Below are positions 10,939 through 18,721 of a DNA stretch of 45,993 nucleotides, in pieces. The number at the start of each line of letters is the position of its first letter. Positions within the stretch are counted from its first letter, which is position 1. Made by a program: the position numbers and the translations under genes. Origin of the DNA: Alphaproteobacteria bacterium (GTDB taxonomy: Bacteria; Pseudomonadota; Alphaproteobacteria; SHVZ01). Location of the stretch: NCBI GenBank assembly GCA_016869285.1, contig VGEN01000017.1:1-45993 (forward strand), written 5' to 3'. Under the pieces are notes generated by a model. That model was not told the origin of the DNA, made no database searches, and saw only the letters and a program-made list of their open reading frames with translations.

Positions 10939-11070
10939 GGGGACTGCCTACGATCTGTCCTTGAGGCGCGCGGGCTGCTAGCCTTTCCCCAACGGGAAGC
11001 GGGAGCCGCTGGAAACCGAGAGGAGTCCACCGGCCTCCTTCCCGCAAACACTTTAGGGAGACCTCTTTCG

Positions 11071-12657
11071 ATGACAGCGATTCCCCGGATCCTAGGCACG
11101 GCCGCGGCCGTCGCTGCGGCGATCGGGCTCATGGCCGCGCCGGCCGCGGCCCAGAAGGTGCTGCGGGTTGTCCCGCATGCCGACCTCAAAGTGCTCGATC
11201 CGACCACGACGACCGCCACGATCACGCTGATGCATGGCGTCTACATCTACGACTTCCTGTTCAATTGGGACGAGAAGCTCGAAGCCAAGCCGCAGATGGT
11301 CGGCGACCATAACGTCTCTGCCGATGCCCTGACCTATACTTTCAAGCTCCGTCCCGGCCTCAAGTTCCATGACGGCTCCGCCGTGACCTCGAAGGACGTC
11401 GTCGCCTCGCTGACCCGCTGGATGAAGAAGGACTCGGTCGGCGGATCGCTCGGCGATCGCATGGCCTCGCTCGAGGCGACCGGCCCCGACACCTTCGTCA
11501 TCAAGATGAAGGAGAAGTATGGACCGGTGCTGTTCTCGCTCGCCTCGGCCGGCGGCCAGCTCCCGATCATCATGCGCGAGAAGGAAGCCTCGGTCGATGT
11601 CGGCACGGTTGTCACCGAGACCATCGGTTCGGGTCCCTTCACCTTCAACAAGGCCGAATGGGTCCCCGGATCGAAGGTCGTCTACGACAAGAACAAGGAC
11701 TACGTCCCGCGCAACGAGCCGGCGAGCAGCCTTGCCGGCGGCAAGGTCGTGAAGCTCGACCGCGTCGAGTACAAGGTCATTCCCGACTCGGCCACCTCGA
11801 TCGCCGCGCTCAACGCGGGCGAGGTCGACCTGGTCGACCAGCCGCCCCTCGACATGGTGAAGCTGGTCCGCAACAACCCGGACGTGAGGGTCGAGGCATT
11901 GTTCCCGGTTCCGGCGGTCGGCGTCATCCGCCCGAACCACCTGCACCCGCCTTTCAACAACGTGAAGGCTCGCGCGGCGCTTCAGATGATGGTCGATCAG
12001 CTCGACTATCTCCGCGCCGGCTTCGGCGACGACGAGCGTCTGTGGAGCACCTGCTACTCCTACTTCGTCTGCGGCGCCCCCTACGGCACGGACGCCGGCG
12101 CCGAATCCTACAAGAAAGCCGACATGCAGAAGGCCCGCCAGCTTCTGGCGGAGTCGGGCTACAAGGGCGAAAAGATCACCATCATCGGCGCCTCCGACCT
12201 GCCAGCGCTCCACGCCATGACCCTGGTTACGGCCGAGAAGCTGAAGGCGATCGGCGGCAACGTCGAGGTCGTCCTCGCCGACTGGGGGTCGATCGTGACG
12301 CGGCGTGCGAAGAAGGAGCCGCCGGATCAGGGCGGCTGGAACATCTTCCACACCACCTGGGGCGGGCTCTCGATGCATCACCCGCTGACCAACGTCGCGG
12401 TCAATGCGGACTGCCAGCAGAAGAACTGGTTCGGCTGGCCCTGCGATGAGCAGGCGATGAAGCTGCGCAATGACTTCCTCGCGGCGGCGACGCCGGACGA
12501 GCAGAAGCGCATCGCCGAAGCCTATCACAAGCGCCTCTACGAGGTTCAGCCGCTGGCGGTCACCGGCCAGTACAGCCAGCCGACGTTCTTCCGCAAGAAC
12601 GTCACCGGTCTCCTGAAGGCGGCGATCCTGACCTTCTGGAACGTCGACAAGAGCTGA
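11071..12657 (+). CDS. ABC transporter substrate-binding protein, peptide/opine type (SBP_bac_5)
   Basis: This 528-residue periplasmic protein has a signal peptide (cleavage near APAAAQ, about residue 28), then the family pattern of DppA/OppA-type binding proteins: LKVLDPTTTT near the mature N-terminus, LTYTFKLRPGLKFHDGSAVT with the FHDG signature, SGPFTF, and IAALNAGEVDLVD. It would capture a peptide, opine or similar solute for an ABC importer. No permease or ATPase gene lies in the window, so its transporter is elsewhere. The ATG has an AGGGAG site 9 bases upstream. A relic of a related binding protein lies just downstream on the other strand, sharing the RKNVTGLL and N(V/I)DKS tail. Confidence 0.92.
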   Translation: MTAIPRILGTAAAVAAAIGLMAAPAAAQKVLRVVPHADLKVLDPTTTTATITLMHGVYIYDFLFNWDEKLEAKPQMVGDHNVSADALTYTFKLRPGLKFHDGSAVTSKDVVASLTRWMKKDSVGGSLGDRMASLEATGPDTFVIKMKEKYGPVLFSLASAGGQLPIIMREKEASVDVGTVVTETIGSGPFTFNKAEWVPGSKVVYDKNKDYVPRNEPASSLAGGKVVKLDRVEYKVIPDSATSIAALNAGEVDLVDQPPLDMVKLVRNNPDVRVEALFPVPAVGVIRPNHLHPPFNNVKARAALQMMVDQLDYLRAGFGDDERLWSTCYSYFVCGAPYGTDAGAESYKKADMQKARQLLAESGYKGEKITIIGASDLPALHAMTLVTAEKLKAIGGNVEVVLADWGSIVTRRAKKEPPDQGGWNIFHTTWGGLSMHHPLTNVAVNADCQQKNWFGWPCDEQAMKLRNDFLAAATPDEQKRIAEAYHKRLYEVQPLAVTGQYSQPTFFRKNVTGLLKAAILTFWNVDKS

Positions 12658-12676
12658 TCACGCTCCGAAACGGAAA

Positions 12677-12710
12677 GGGCGGCGAGACCCGGTCTCGCCG
12701 CCCTTCTCTT
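12677..12710 (+). terminator. Rho-independent terminator after the ABC binding-protein gene
   Basis: GGGCGGCGAGAC (12677-12688) pairs perfectly with GTCTCGCCGCCC (12692-12703) around a 3-base loop, followed by TTCTCTT. It starts 19 bases after the stop codon. Confidence 0.85.
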
Positions 12711-12738
12711 TGCGCTCTTGCCTGAAGGGGCGATCAGC

Positions 12739-12868
12739 TCACGACTTGTCGATATTCCACCAGACGATGATCGGTGAGAGGAGCAGGCCGGTCACGTTCT
12801 TGCGGTGCGGAATCGGCTGCGTGTACTGGGCGAGCGGCGCCATGGAAATGACCTGCCGGAGCAGCCCG
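12739..12868 (-). pseudogene. C-terminal relic of a second peptide-type ABC substrate-binding protein
   Basis: Read on the minus strand, the frame ending at TGA 12741-12739 gives APLAQYTQPIPHRKNVTGLL, followed by LSPIIVWWNIDKS and the stop. This aligns with the last 35 or so residues of the neighbouring intact binding protein (QYSQPTFFRKNVTGLL... FWNVDKS). Upstream the similarity fades at about 12868 and there is no gene body, so about 480 residues are missing. It is not an inverted copy of the adjacent gene, because the residues differ at many places; it is the end of a paralogue. Its strand is opposite to its intact relative, with the terminator at 12677-12710 between them. Confidence 0.75.
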
Positions 12869-13116
12869 CCGTTGGCGGATCATCGCGACAGAAGGTCGCG
12901 TTCCGGCTTTGATCGCTTGTGACGGCGCGAGCCGGTCTGTAGAAGCCGCCGCCTTCGCTTTCCCGGCGAGCGGTCGATTCGTCGGTGCGTGTGTCAGCGC
13001 GTCGTTGCGAGTCGGCCGGAAATGGCGGGTCTCAGCAAAAGACTCGCCCCGATCCTCTCCACCGAATATAGTTGGGCGCCGTTTTATTGCCCCTAGATCT
13101 TCGATGGGAGGCCACC

Positions 13117-13453
13117 GTGGAGTGGAGCGAAGAGCGAGTTCAGCAACTTAAGGATATGTGGGCGAAAGGTATGAGCGCACGTCAGATCGCTGAGACTCTA
13201 GGGGGGGGGGGTGACCCGCAATGCCGTGATCGGAAAGGCCCACCGCATCGGCCTTTCCCAACCGAGCCCGGCCAAGGCGAAGCCGAAGCCGGCGATGGTC
13301 GCCATGGTCAGCGATCGTGGCTGCCGGTGGCCGATCGGCCATCCGGGCGAGGCCGGTTTCCATTTCTGCGGAGCGCAGGCGGCGCCGGGTCGGCCGTACT
13401 GCACCTCCCATTGCGCGTTGGCCTATCGCAACAAGGACGAGGCTGCCGCTTAA
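13117..13453 (+). pseudogene. gcrA: Cell-cycle regulator GcrA, frameshifted by an 11-G run
   Basis: The first part, from GTG 13117 (GGGAGG site 5 bases upstream), reads VEWSEERVQQLKDMWAKGMS and ARQIAETLGG, the GcrA DNA-binding N-terminus. After the run of 11 G at 13201-13211 the family sequence continues in the other frame (VTRNAVIGKAHRIGLSQPSP) to the stop at 13451-13453. It contains the conserved C-terminal GCRWPIGHPG, FHFCG, GRPYC and HC motifs. Seven or ten G would keep the frame, giving about 110 residues; eleven gives a +1 shift. GcrA is a sigma70-binding activator that works at GANTC sites and is often important for growth, so a base-calling or assembly error is a serious alternative to a real lesion. 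The 248 bases before it (12869-13116) hold no gene. Confidence 0.85.
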
Positions 13454-13478
13454 CGCTGCGGCTTCGCGTCGAGCAGGG

Positions 13479-13517
13479 AAGGGCGCGGCGCAGGGGCCGC
13501 GCCCTTTCGCTTTCTGA
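13479..13517 (+). terminator. Rho-independent terminator after gcrA
   Basis: AAGGGCGCGGC (13479-13489) pairs perfectly with GCCGCGCCCTT (13496-13506) around a 6-base loop, followed by the T-rich TCGCTTTCT. It lies 26 bases past the gcrA stop and just beyond the end of the convergent M81 pseudogene, so it may act for both strands. Confidence 0.8.
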
Positions 13518-13519
13518 GC

Positions 13520-14979
13520 TTAGAGCGTGACGGGATCGAGCGGTGCCATCGGCCGGCGCATGCGCTTGAACGGGTACTGCAGATAGTTTGTCGATAGCGC
13601 TCCGGGCGCATCGAGATAGATGATCTTGGCAGCGATCGGTGCGAAGGCGGCGTGGAAGTGCTGCGCCGACTTCACCGCCAGGACCTTCTTCGTCTTCGGA
13701 TCGATGCCGAGCTCGGTGAAGCACTCCGGGCTGAAGGTCTGTTGGCGGATCGTGTTGAGCACGATGTCGATGCCGTCGACATGGATCGCGGCCGAGCGGC
13801 CGAGCGGCCGAGCGGCGCCTCGGTGCCGAAGACGAACTGCCGCGGAGACTCGGCGAGCGCCGTGATCTTTGCGGTCACGTCGACGGGCGCTCCAGAGAAC
13901 CTGCCGGTCTTGCCTCCGATGCGGAGGTCGAGCGTGGCGCCGACGCCGGCATCGAAGCAGGACTGAACCGCCATCGGGTCCCAGATCATCGCCAGCGCCG
14001 CATTCCTGATGCCGCGCTTCATCATCTCTGTGAGGACGTAGGTCGAGTCTCCGGGCGCCCCGCCGCCGGCATTGTCCGACCGGTCGGCCATCACGACCGG
14101 TCCGTCCGGTGCGGCCATGGCTTCATTCAGCGCGTCGTCGAGCGAGCGCAGCGGGCTCTTGATCTGCTCGCGCATGCGGAAGAAGCGCTTGCCGAGCGTT
14201 TCGGCGAGCGCCGCGGCCTTCGCCTTGTCGCCGTCGGCAACCACCACGACGCTGGCGCCCATCTCGGGGAAATCGGCCCAGGCGAAGCCATGAATCAGAG
14301 AGACCGAGAGGGTGCCGTCCTTGCCTTCCAACTTCGCAGTCTCGTCGACGAAGGAACGGAGCGGCTCGCGCGTGGTCGGGAAGTTGCCGAGCATGGGCAC
14401 GTCGAACTTGGCCATGACCGGTTTGATCTCGTCTTTCGCTGCCCTCTTGCAGAGCTCGAACAGATCCTTCGCCCGCTCGGAGAAGTCGATATGCGGATAC
14501 TCCTTGCAGGCCAACAGCGCGGTCGCGTTGCCGAGCATCTTCTGCGTGACGTTGGCGTGCAGATCGAGCTCGATGCCGATCGGCACCTTGGGCCCGACGA
14601 TGGCGCGCACCCGCTCGGCGATGTCGCCCTCGCAATCGTCATAGCCCTGCGCGACATGCGCTCCATGCAGCATCAGGAGGACCATGTCGACCGGCATCGC
14701 CGCCATGAGGTCGGCGAGAATCTCATCGCGCAGCTCCTCATAGTCCTTCTGCCGCATCGGCGCGCTCGGCTGGGCTGCGCAGAAGATGCTCTTAGCCACC
14801 TGCATCTGCGATTCCTCGCCGAGGCGGATGAAGTCAGCATAACCTACCGCATCCTTCATGCGGTCCATGCCTTCGCCTGTCCGGGGGCGGATCATCGGCT
14901 CGTTGAAGCTGCGCTTGGATGTCGGCAGCGGCGAAAACGAGTTGGTCTCGTGCGCCATGCCCGCAACGAAGAGCTTCAT
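13520..14979 (-). pseudogene. M81 family metallopeptidase (MlrC-like), second tandem copy, frameshifted
   Basis: The copy starts at ATG 14979, two bases after the stop of the intact upstream paralogue, and begins MKLFVAGMAHETNSFSPLPT like it. The frame follows the paralogue closely to APLGRSAA, then shifts. The rest (IHVDGIDIVLNTIRQQ-type sequence to a final RPMAPLDPVTL) continues in another frame to TGA 13522-13520. The cause is visible: three copies of an 8-base unit at 13791-13814, where the intact gene has the equivalent of two. Removing 8 bases gives 1452 bases, exactly the length of the intact paralogue. About 80% of the protein would still be made, with an unrelated C-terminus. The reaction and the possible transport or peptide substrate are unknown. 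Confidence 0.88.
13791..13814. repeat. Triple 8-bp tandem repeat causing the frameshift in the M81 copy
   Basis: GCCGAGCG is repeated three times in direct succession. In the intact paralogue the corresponding stretch (near 15253-15270) reads gccgccgagcggccgagcgg, so it has one unit fewer. Slippage at this short repeat explains the frame change by 8 bases. Confidence 0.85.
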
Positions 14980-14981
14980 GA

Positions 14982-16433
14982 TCAGAGACTCACCTTGTCG
15001 ATCGGTGCCATCGGCCGCGGCATGCGCTCGTACGGAAACTGAAGATAGTTGGTGGAAAGCGTGCCTGGAGCGCCGACATAGATGATCTTGGCGGCAATCG
15101 GCGCGAAGCAGGCATGGAAGTGCTGGGTCGACTTGACCACCAGGATCTTGCGCTTGGTCGGGTCGATGCCGAGCTCGGAGAAGGCCTCGGGGCTGAAGGT
15201 CTGTTGGCGGATCGTGTTCAGGACGATGTCGACACCGTCGACATGGATCGCCGCCGAGCGGCCGAGCGGTGCTACCGCTCCGAACATGAACTGGCGTGGA
15301 TTCTCGGCGAGCGCGGTAATCGTCGCGGTGACGTCGACCGGCTGACCTGAGAACCTGCCGGTCTTGCCGCCGATGCGAAGATCGAGCGTGGCGCCGATGC
15401 CGGCATCGAAACAAGCCTCGACCGTCATCGGGTCCCAGATCATCGACAACGCCGCGTTCTTGATGCCGCGTCTCAGGATCGCCTCCAGGAAGAAGGTCGA
15501 GTCGCCGGCCGCGCCGCCGCCGGCATTGTCGGAGCGATCGGCCATGACCACCGGGCCTTTGGGCTCGGCCAGCGCCTGGTCGAGCGCCTCGTCAAGATCG
15601 AGCCTTGGGCTCTCGATCTGCTCGCGCATGTTGAAGAAGCGCTTGCCCAGGCTCTCGGCCAGGGCCTTCGCCTTGCCTATGTGACCATCGGCGACGACGA
15701 CGACGCTCGCTCCCATCTCCGGGAAGTCCGACCAGGCGAAGCCGTGGACCAGAGAGACCGAGAGGATGCCGTCCTTGCCTTCCATCCGCGCGGTCTCGTC
15801 GACGAAGGAGCGTAGAGGCTCGCGGGTTGTCGGGAAGGCGCCGAGCATCGGGACGTCGAACTTGTACATGACCGGCTTGATCTCGCCGCGCTGGGCGCGA
15901 AGGCAGAGATCGAAGAGCTGCTCGGCGCGCTTGTCGAAGTCGATATGCGGGTACTCCTTGCACACCATCAGCACAGTCGAGCTGTCGATCATCTTCTTGG
16001 TGACGTTGGCGTGCAGGTCGAGCTCGACGCCGATCGCGACCTTCGGCCCGACGATGGCGCGGACCTTCTCGAGGATGTCGCCCTCGCAGTCGTCATAGCC
16101 CTGCGCCATCTGCGCGCCGTGCAGCATCAGCAGAACCAAGTCGACGGGCATTGCCGCCTTAAGGTCGTTCAGGATCTCGTCGCGGAGCTCTTCGTAGTCT
16201 TTCTGCACCGTGGGTGCGCTCGGCTGGGCAGCACAGAACAGACTCTTCGTGATCTGCATCTGCGACTGCTCGCCCATGCGGATGAAGTCCTTGTAGCCGA
16301 AGGCGTCGCCGAGGCGGTCTATGCCCTGTCCGGTCTTTGGCCGGACCATCAGCTCCTCGAAAGCGCGCTTGGAGGTCGGGAGGGGTGAGAACGTGTTGGT
16401 CTCATGCGCCATGCCGGCGACGAACAGCTTCAT
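14982..16433 (-). CDS. M81 family metallopeptidase (MlrC-like), intact copy
   Basis: This 483-residue protein belongs to the M81/MlrC family, named after the Sphingomonas enzyme that acts on linearised microcystin fragments; most members have unknown substrates. Family landmarks are GMAHETNTFSP (7-17), LLMLHGAQMAQGYDDCEGD, the ELDLHANVT segment that probably supplies metal ligands, the ADRSDNAGGGAAGD loop and STQHFHACFAP near the C-terminus. No signal peptide is seen, so it should be cytoplasmic. ATG 16433 has a GGAG site 6 bases upstream. The second, frameshifted copy follows after 2 bases on the same transcript. The gene is divergent from the universal stress protein gene across 168 bases (16434-16601) with no gene. 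Confidence 0.9.
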   Translation of the reverse strand: MKLFVAGMAHETNTFSPLPTSKRAFEELMVRPKTGQGIDRLGDAFGYKDFIRMGEQSQMQITKSLFCAAQPSAPTVQKDYEELRDEILNDLKAAMPVDLVLLMLHGAQMAQGYDDCEGDILEKVRAIVGPKVAIGVELDLHANVTKKMIDSSTVLMVCKEYPHIDFDKRAEQLFDLCLRAQRGEIKPVMYKFDVPMLGAFPTTREPLRSFVDETARMEGKDGILSVSLVHGFAWSDFPEMGASVVVVADGHIGKAKALAESLGKRFFNMREQIESPRLDLDEALDQALAEPKGPVVMADRSDNAGGGAAGDSTFFLEAILRRGIKNAALSMIWDPMTVEACFDAGIGATLDLRIGGKTGRFSGQPVDVTATITALAENPRQFMFGAVAPLGRSAAIHVDGVDIVLNTIRQQTFSPEAFSELGIDPTKRKILVVKSTQHFHACFAPIAAKIIYVGAPGTLSTNYLQFPYERMPRPMAPIDKVSL

Positions 16434-16601
16434 GGGAGGCTCCGGGAAGGACGGCTGGAACGGAATCGAAATATGGTTTGCGGTGTCGGCCGAGGTCTAC
16501 GGCCGGGAAATACCGCGCGCTGGCTATCGGCACCAACTAGTATAGTCTTGCCAAGTACATGCCCAAACAAAACGGGCAGGCATCGGACGGAGGAGGACAT
16601 C

Positions 16602-17450
16602 ATGAAGAGCATCCTTGCCGTTCCCGGCGGCGATGGGGGGCAGGCCGTCTATGAAACCGCGCTGCTGGTAGCTCGCCGCTTCGGCTCGCATGTCGTCGGC
16701 CTTGGCGCCGGCACCACCGCTCCGGTGGTGATCCCCTGGGGAGAGATGGGCGTTGCGGTGCCGGTCGAGGCCGACCGGGTCCTCGAGCAGGAGGACAAGG
16801 AGCGTCGCGAGTCGGCGCGGAAAACCTTTGAATCGTTCATGAAAGACCGGGGCGTGCCGATGGGACCGGCGCAACCCGCACATCCGGGCGTCACCGCCGA
16901 ATGGCGGGAGGAGCAGGGTCAGCAGAACGCTGTGGTCGGCTCCCTCGGGCGCGTCTTCGATCTGATCGTGGTCGAGCGGCCGGACAAGCTGGTCTCGCTC
17001 GCGGAGGCGACGCTTGAGGATGCACTGTTCGAGAGCGGTCGACCGGTGCTGATGGCGCCGCCCAAGGTCGCCGCGACGCTGGGCGAGCGCGTAATGATCG
17101 CGTGGAACGGCTCGAGCGAGACCGCGCGAACCATCGGCTTCGCCAACCCGTTCCTGAGACAGGCGAAGGAGCTTCAGGTGATCAGCGTCGAAGGCGGCAT
17201 GACGCCGGGGCCGAGCGGTGATGAGCTTGCTCGCGCCCTGACCAAAGCCGGCCTTGCGGCAACCGCCCGCCATGTCGATGCGCGCGGCCGCACCACCGGC
17301 GAGGTCTTCTGCGCCGAAGCGATGGAGATGAAGGCGGACCTGATGATCAAGGGCGCCTACACCCAAAGCCGGCTCCGTCAGATGATCTTCGGCGGCGCCA
17401 CGCGGCACATCATCATGAACGCCGAGATGCCGGTCCTCTTCGCCCACTAA
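16602..17450 (+). CDS. Universal stress protein, probably two-domain
   Basis: This 282-residue cytoplasmic protein has two Usp-like halves. The first starts MKSILAVPGGDGGQAVYETA, and the second starts near residue 165 with RVMIAWNGSSETARTIGFA. Near the C-terminus IKGAYTQSRLRQMIFGGATR contains the G-x(n)-G-(S/T/A)-R pattern of ATP-binding family members, followed by MPVLFAH, the classic closing strand. The open frame runs further upstream, but ATG 16602 directly follows a strong GGAGGAGG site and matches the domain start. The family helps cells survive stress or growth arrest; the precise role is unknown. A hairpin overlaps its stop codon. Confidence 0.88.
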   Translation: MKSILAVPGGDGGQAVYETALLVARRFGSHVVGLGAGTTAPVVIPWGEMGVAVPVEADRVLEQEDKERRESARKTFESFMKDRGVPMGPAQPAHPGVTAEWREEQGQQNAVVGSLGRVFDLIVVERPDKLVSLAEATLEDALFESGRPVLMAPPKVAATLGERVMIAWNGSSETARTIGFANPFLRQAKELQVISVEGGMTPGPSGDELARALTKAGLAATARHVDARGRTTGEVFCAEAMEMKADLMIKGAYTQSRLRQMIFGGATRHIIMNAEMPVLFAH

Positions 17451-17463
17451 AGGCGAAGAGGAC
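17433..17463. terminator. Hairpin overlapping the stress-protein stop codon, between convergent genes
   Basis: GTCCTCTTCGCC (17433-17444) pairs perfectly with GGCGAAGAGGAC (17452-17463); the 7-base loop contains the TAA stop. msrA ends at 17472 from the other side, so the structure can serve both directions. There is no T-run, so efficiency as an intrinsic terminator is uncertain. Confidence 0.55.
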
Positions 17464-17471
17464 GCGCGGTT

Positions 17472-18128
17472 TCAGTCGGCGGCTGCCAACCCGGCCGGGC
17501 AGGCGACCCCGGTGCCACCGATGCCGCAATAGCCGGCCGGGTTCTTGGCCAGATACTGCTGGTGGTAGTCTTCGGCGTAGTAGAAGGCCGGCGCGTCCAG
17601 GATCTCGGTGGTGATCGGACCGTAGCCTTGCTTCTTGAGGGCGGCGGCGTAGCCATCGCGCGAGGCTTCGGCGGCGCGACGCTGCAGCTCGGAATAGACG
17701 TAGATCCCCGAACGGTACTGCGTGCCGACGTCGTTGCCCTGGCGCATGCCCTGGGTCGGGTCGTGGCTCTCCCAGAACAGGCGCAGCAGCGCGTCGTAGG
17801 AAATGCGCCTCGGGTCGAAGACCGCCAGCACGACTTCGTTATGGCCGGTCATGCCGGTGCAGACCTCTTCATAGGTCGGGTTCGGCGTGACACCGGCGGC
17901 ATAGCCGACCGCGGTCGACCATACGTCATCCGCCTGCCAGAATTTGCGTTCTGCGCCCCAGAAACAGCCGAGGCCGAACAGCGCGGTCTCAAGGCCGGCA
18001 GGGAAGGGAGGCTTCAGCGCATGGCCGTTGACGAAGTGCCGGTTCTCGATCGGCATCTCCGATTTGCGTCCCGGCAGCGCGCTGGCGGCGGTCGGAAGCT
18101 CCAACGACTTCTTCTTGAACATCCACAT
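17472..18128 (-). CDS. msrA: Peptide-methionine (S)-S-oxide reductase
   Basis: This 218-residue enzyme repairs oxidised methionine in proteins. The catalytic motif GCFWGAE has its cysteine at residue 55. GTQYRSGIY and the C-terminal [14 protein letters not shown], with two possible resolving cysteines, are further family hallmarks. There is a 45-residue N-terminal extension but no convincing signal peptide, so it is probably cytoplasmic. It is convergent with the universal stress protein gene, which makes a stress-response neighbourhood plausible, though not shown. Confidence 0.95.
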   Translation of the reverse strand: MWMFKKKSLELPTAASALPGRKSEMPIENRHFVNGHALKPPFPAGLETALFGLGCFWGAERKFWQADDVWSTAVGYAAGVTPNPTYEEVCTGMTGHNEVVLAVFDPRRISYDALLRLFWESHDPTQGMRQGNDVGTQYRSGIYVYSELQRRAAEASRDGYAAALKKQGYGPITTEILDAPAFYYAEDYHQQYLAKNPAGYCGIGGTGVACPAGLAAAD

Positions 18129-18261
18129 GGCTGACTCCTGCTTGCGTGGTCGTGGCGCTCTATCCGCAACAAATGGCCTCGGGCCGCCGCCGGCTCAACG
18201 CCGCTGCGCCGCACGCGGATCACAAGAATAGCAGAAAGTACCGATTTTACGGGGCCGTTGA

Positions 18262-18336
18262 TGGTGCCGCCTGACAGGATTGAACTGTCGACCTCACCCT
18301 TACCAAGGGTGCACTCTACCACTGAGCTAAGGCGGC
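18262..18336 (-). tRNA. tRNA-Thr (anticodon GGT)
   Basis: On the minus strand the sequence begins GCCGCCTTAGCTCAGTGGTA and folds into a full cloverleaf. The acceptor stem GCCGCC pairs with GGCGGC. The D-loop is AGCTCAGTGGTAGAG, the anticodon arm CACCC-TTGGTAA-GGGTG has anticodon GGT, and the T-arm contains GTTCAATCC. The discriminator A is at 18265 and CCA is encoded at 18264-18262. The GGT anticodon reads ACC and ACT threonine codons. Confidence 0.95.
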
Positions 18337-18442
18337 AACGCTAAGAGCGCCGACAGGCTCAGGGGCCCGCCGGGGGCGCGCTTCCATGCCACAGGGGGGA
18401 GGGGCTTGCAAGGGCGGAGGCACCCCCGCCCGGAACCGCGCT

Positions 18443-18574
18443 TCAAGCCTCGAACCAGCGCGGATCGGGAAGTGTGCGGTCGATCGAGCGATCGATCAGC
18501 CGGCTTAGCAGACCGGCGATAACCCACAGCAGCGCCAGGAAGACCGCCCCGGCTGCCATTGCCGCCATGTCCAT
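18443..18574 (-). CDS. Possible 43-residue single-pass membrane protein
   Basis: A short frame begins MDMAAMAAGAVFLALLWVIA and continues through GLLSRLIDRSIDRTLPDPRWFEA to TGA. Residues 4-23 form one hydrophobic helix. The tail is amphipathic with alternating Arg/Asp/Ile and ends in a Pro-Trp segment. ATG 18574 has a GGGAG site 6 bases upstream. The gene lies alone between tRNA-Thr and the divergent ATP-grasp gene, so it is not an obvious shadow of another coding frame. I do not recognise a family. Function unknown; evidence is start context, composition and location only. Confidence 0.5.
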   Translation of the reverse strand: MDMAAMAAGAVFLALLWVIAGLLSRLIDRSIDRTLPDPRWFEA

Positions 18575-18721
18575 CGCCGGCTCCCGTTTATCGTTGCCCG
18601 AAAGAATAGGTGAGTTCGATGACCCGCGCGTGACGCAATTGTGGGGAATTCATGGCGTGGATACCCTGAAAGAACTCGGTGACGATGCGGCGAAGGGGGA
18701 AGTCGTCCTTTGAGGAAGCGA

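Noticed and set aside
11092..12528. 478-codon minus-strand frame under the ABC binding protein
   Set aside because: Antisense shadow: highly charged low-complexity sequence with no motifs, while the plus-strand frame has a signal peptide and family signatures.
13201..13211. G-run as proven phase-variable switch
   Set aside because: Length variation cannot be seen in one sequence, and homopolymer miscalls are common, so I report it only as a candidate.
13672..15414. 580-codon frame combining the M81 copy with extra sequence at both ends
   Set aside because: The N-terminal 145 codons are an off-frame reading of the intact upstream copy and the C-terminal part lies after the frameshift. The real gene is 14979 to 13520 with a shift.
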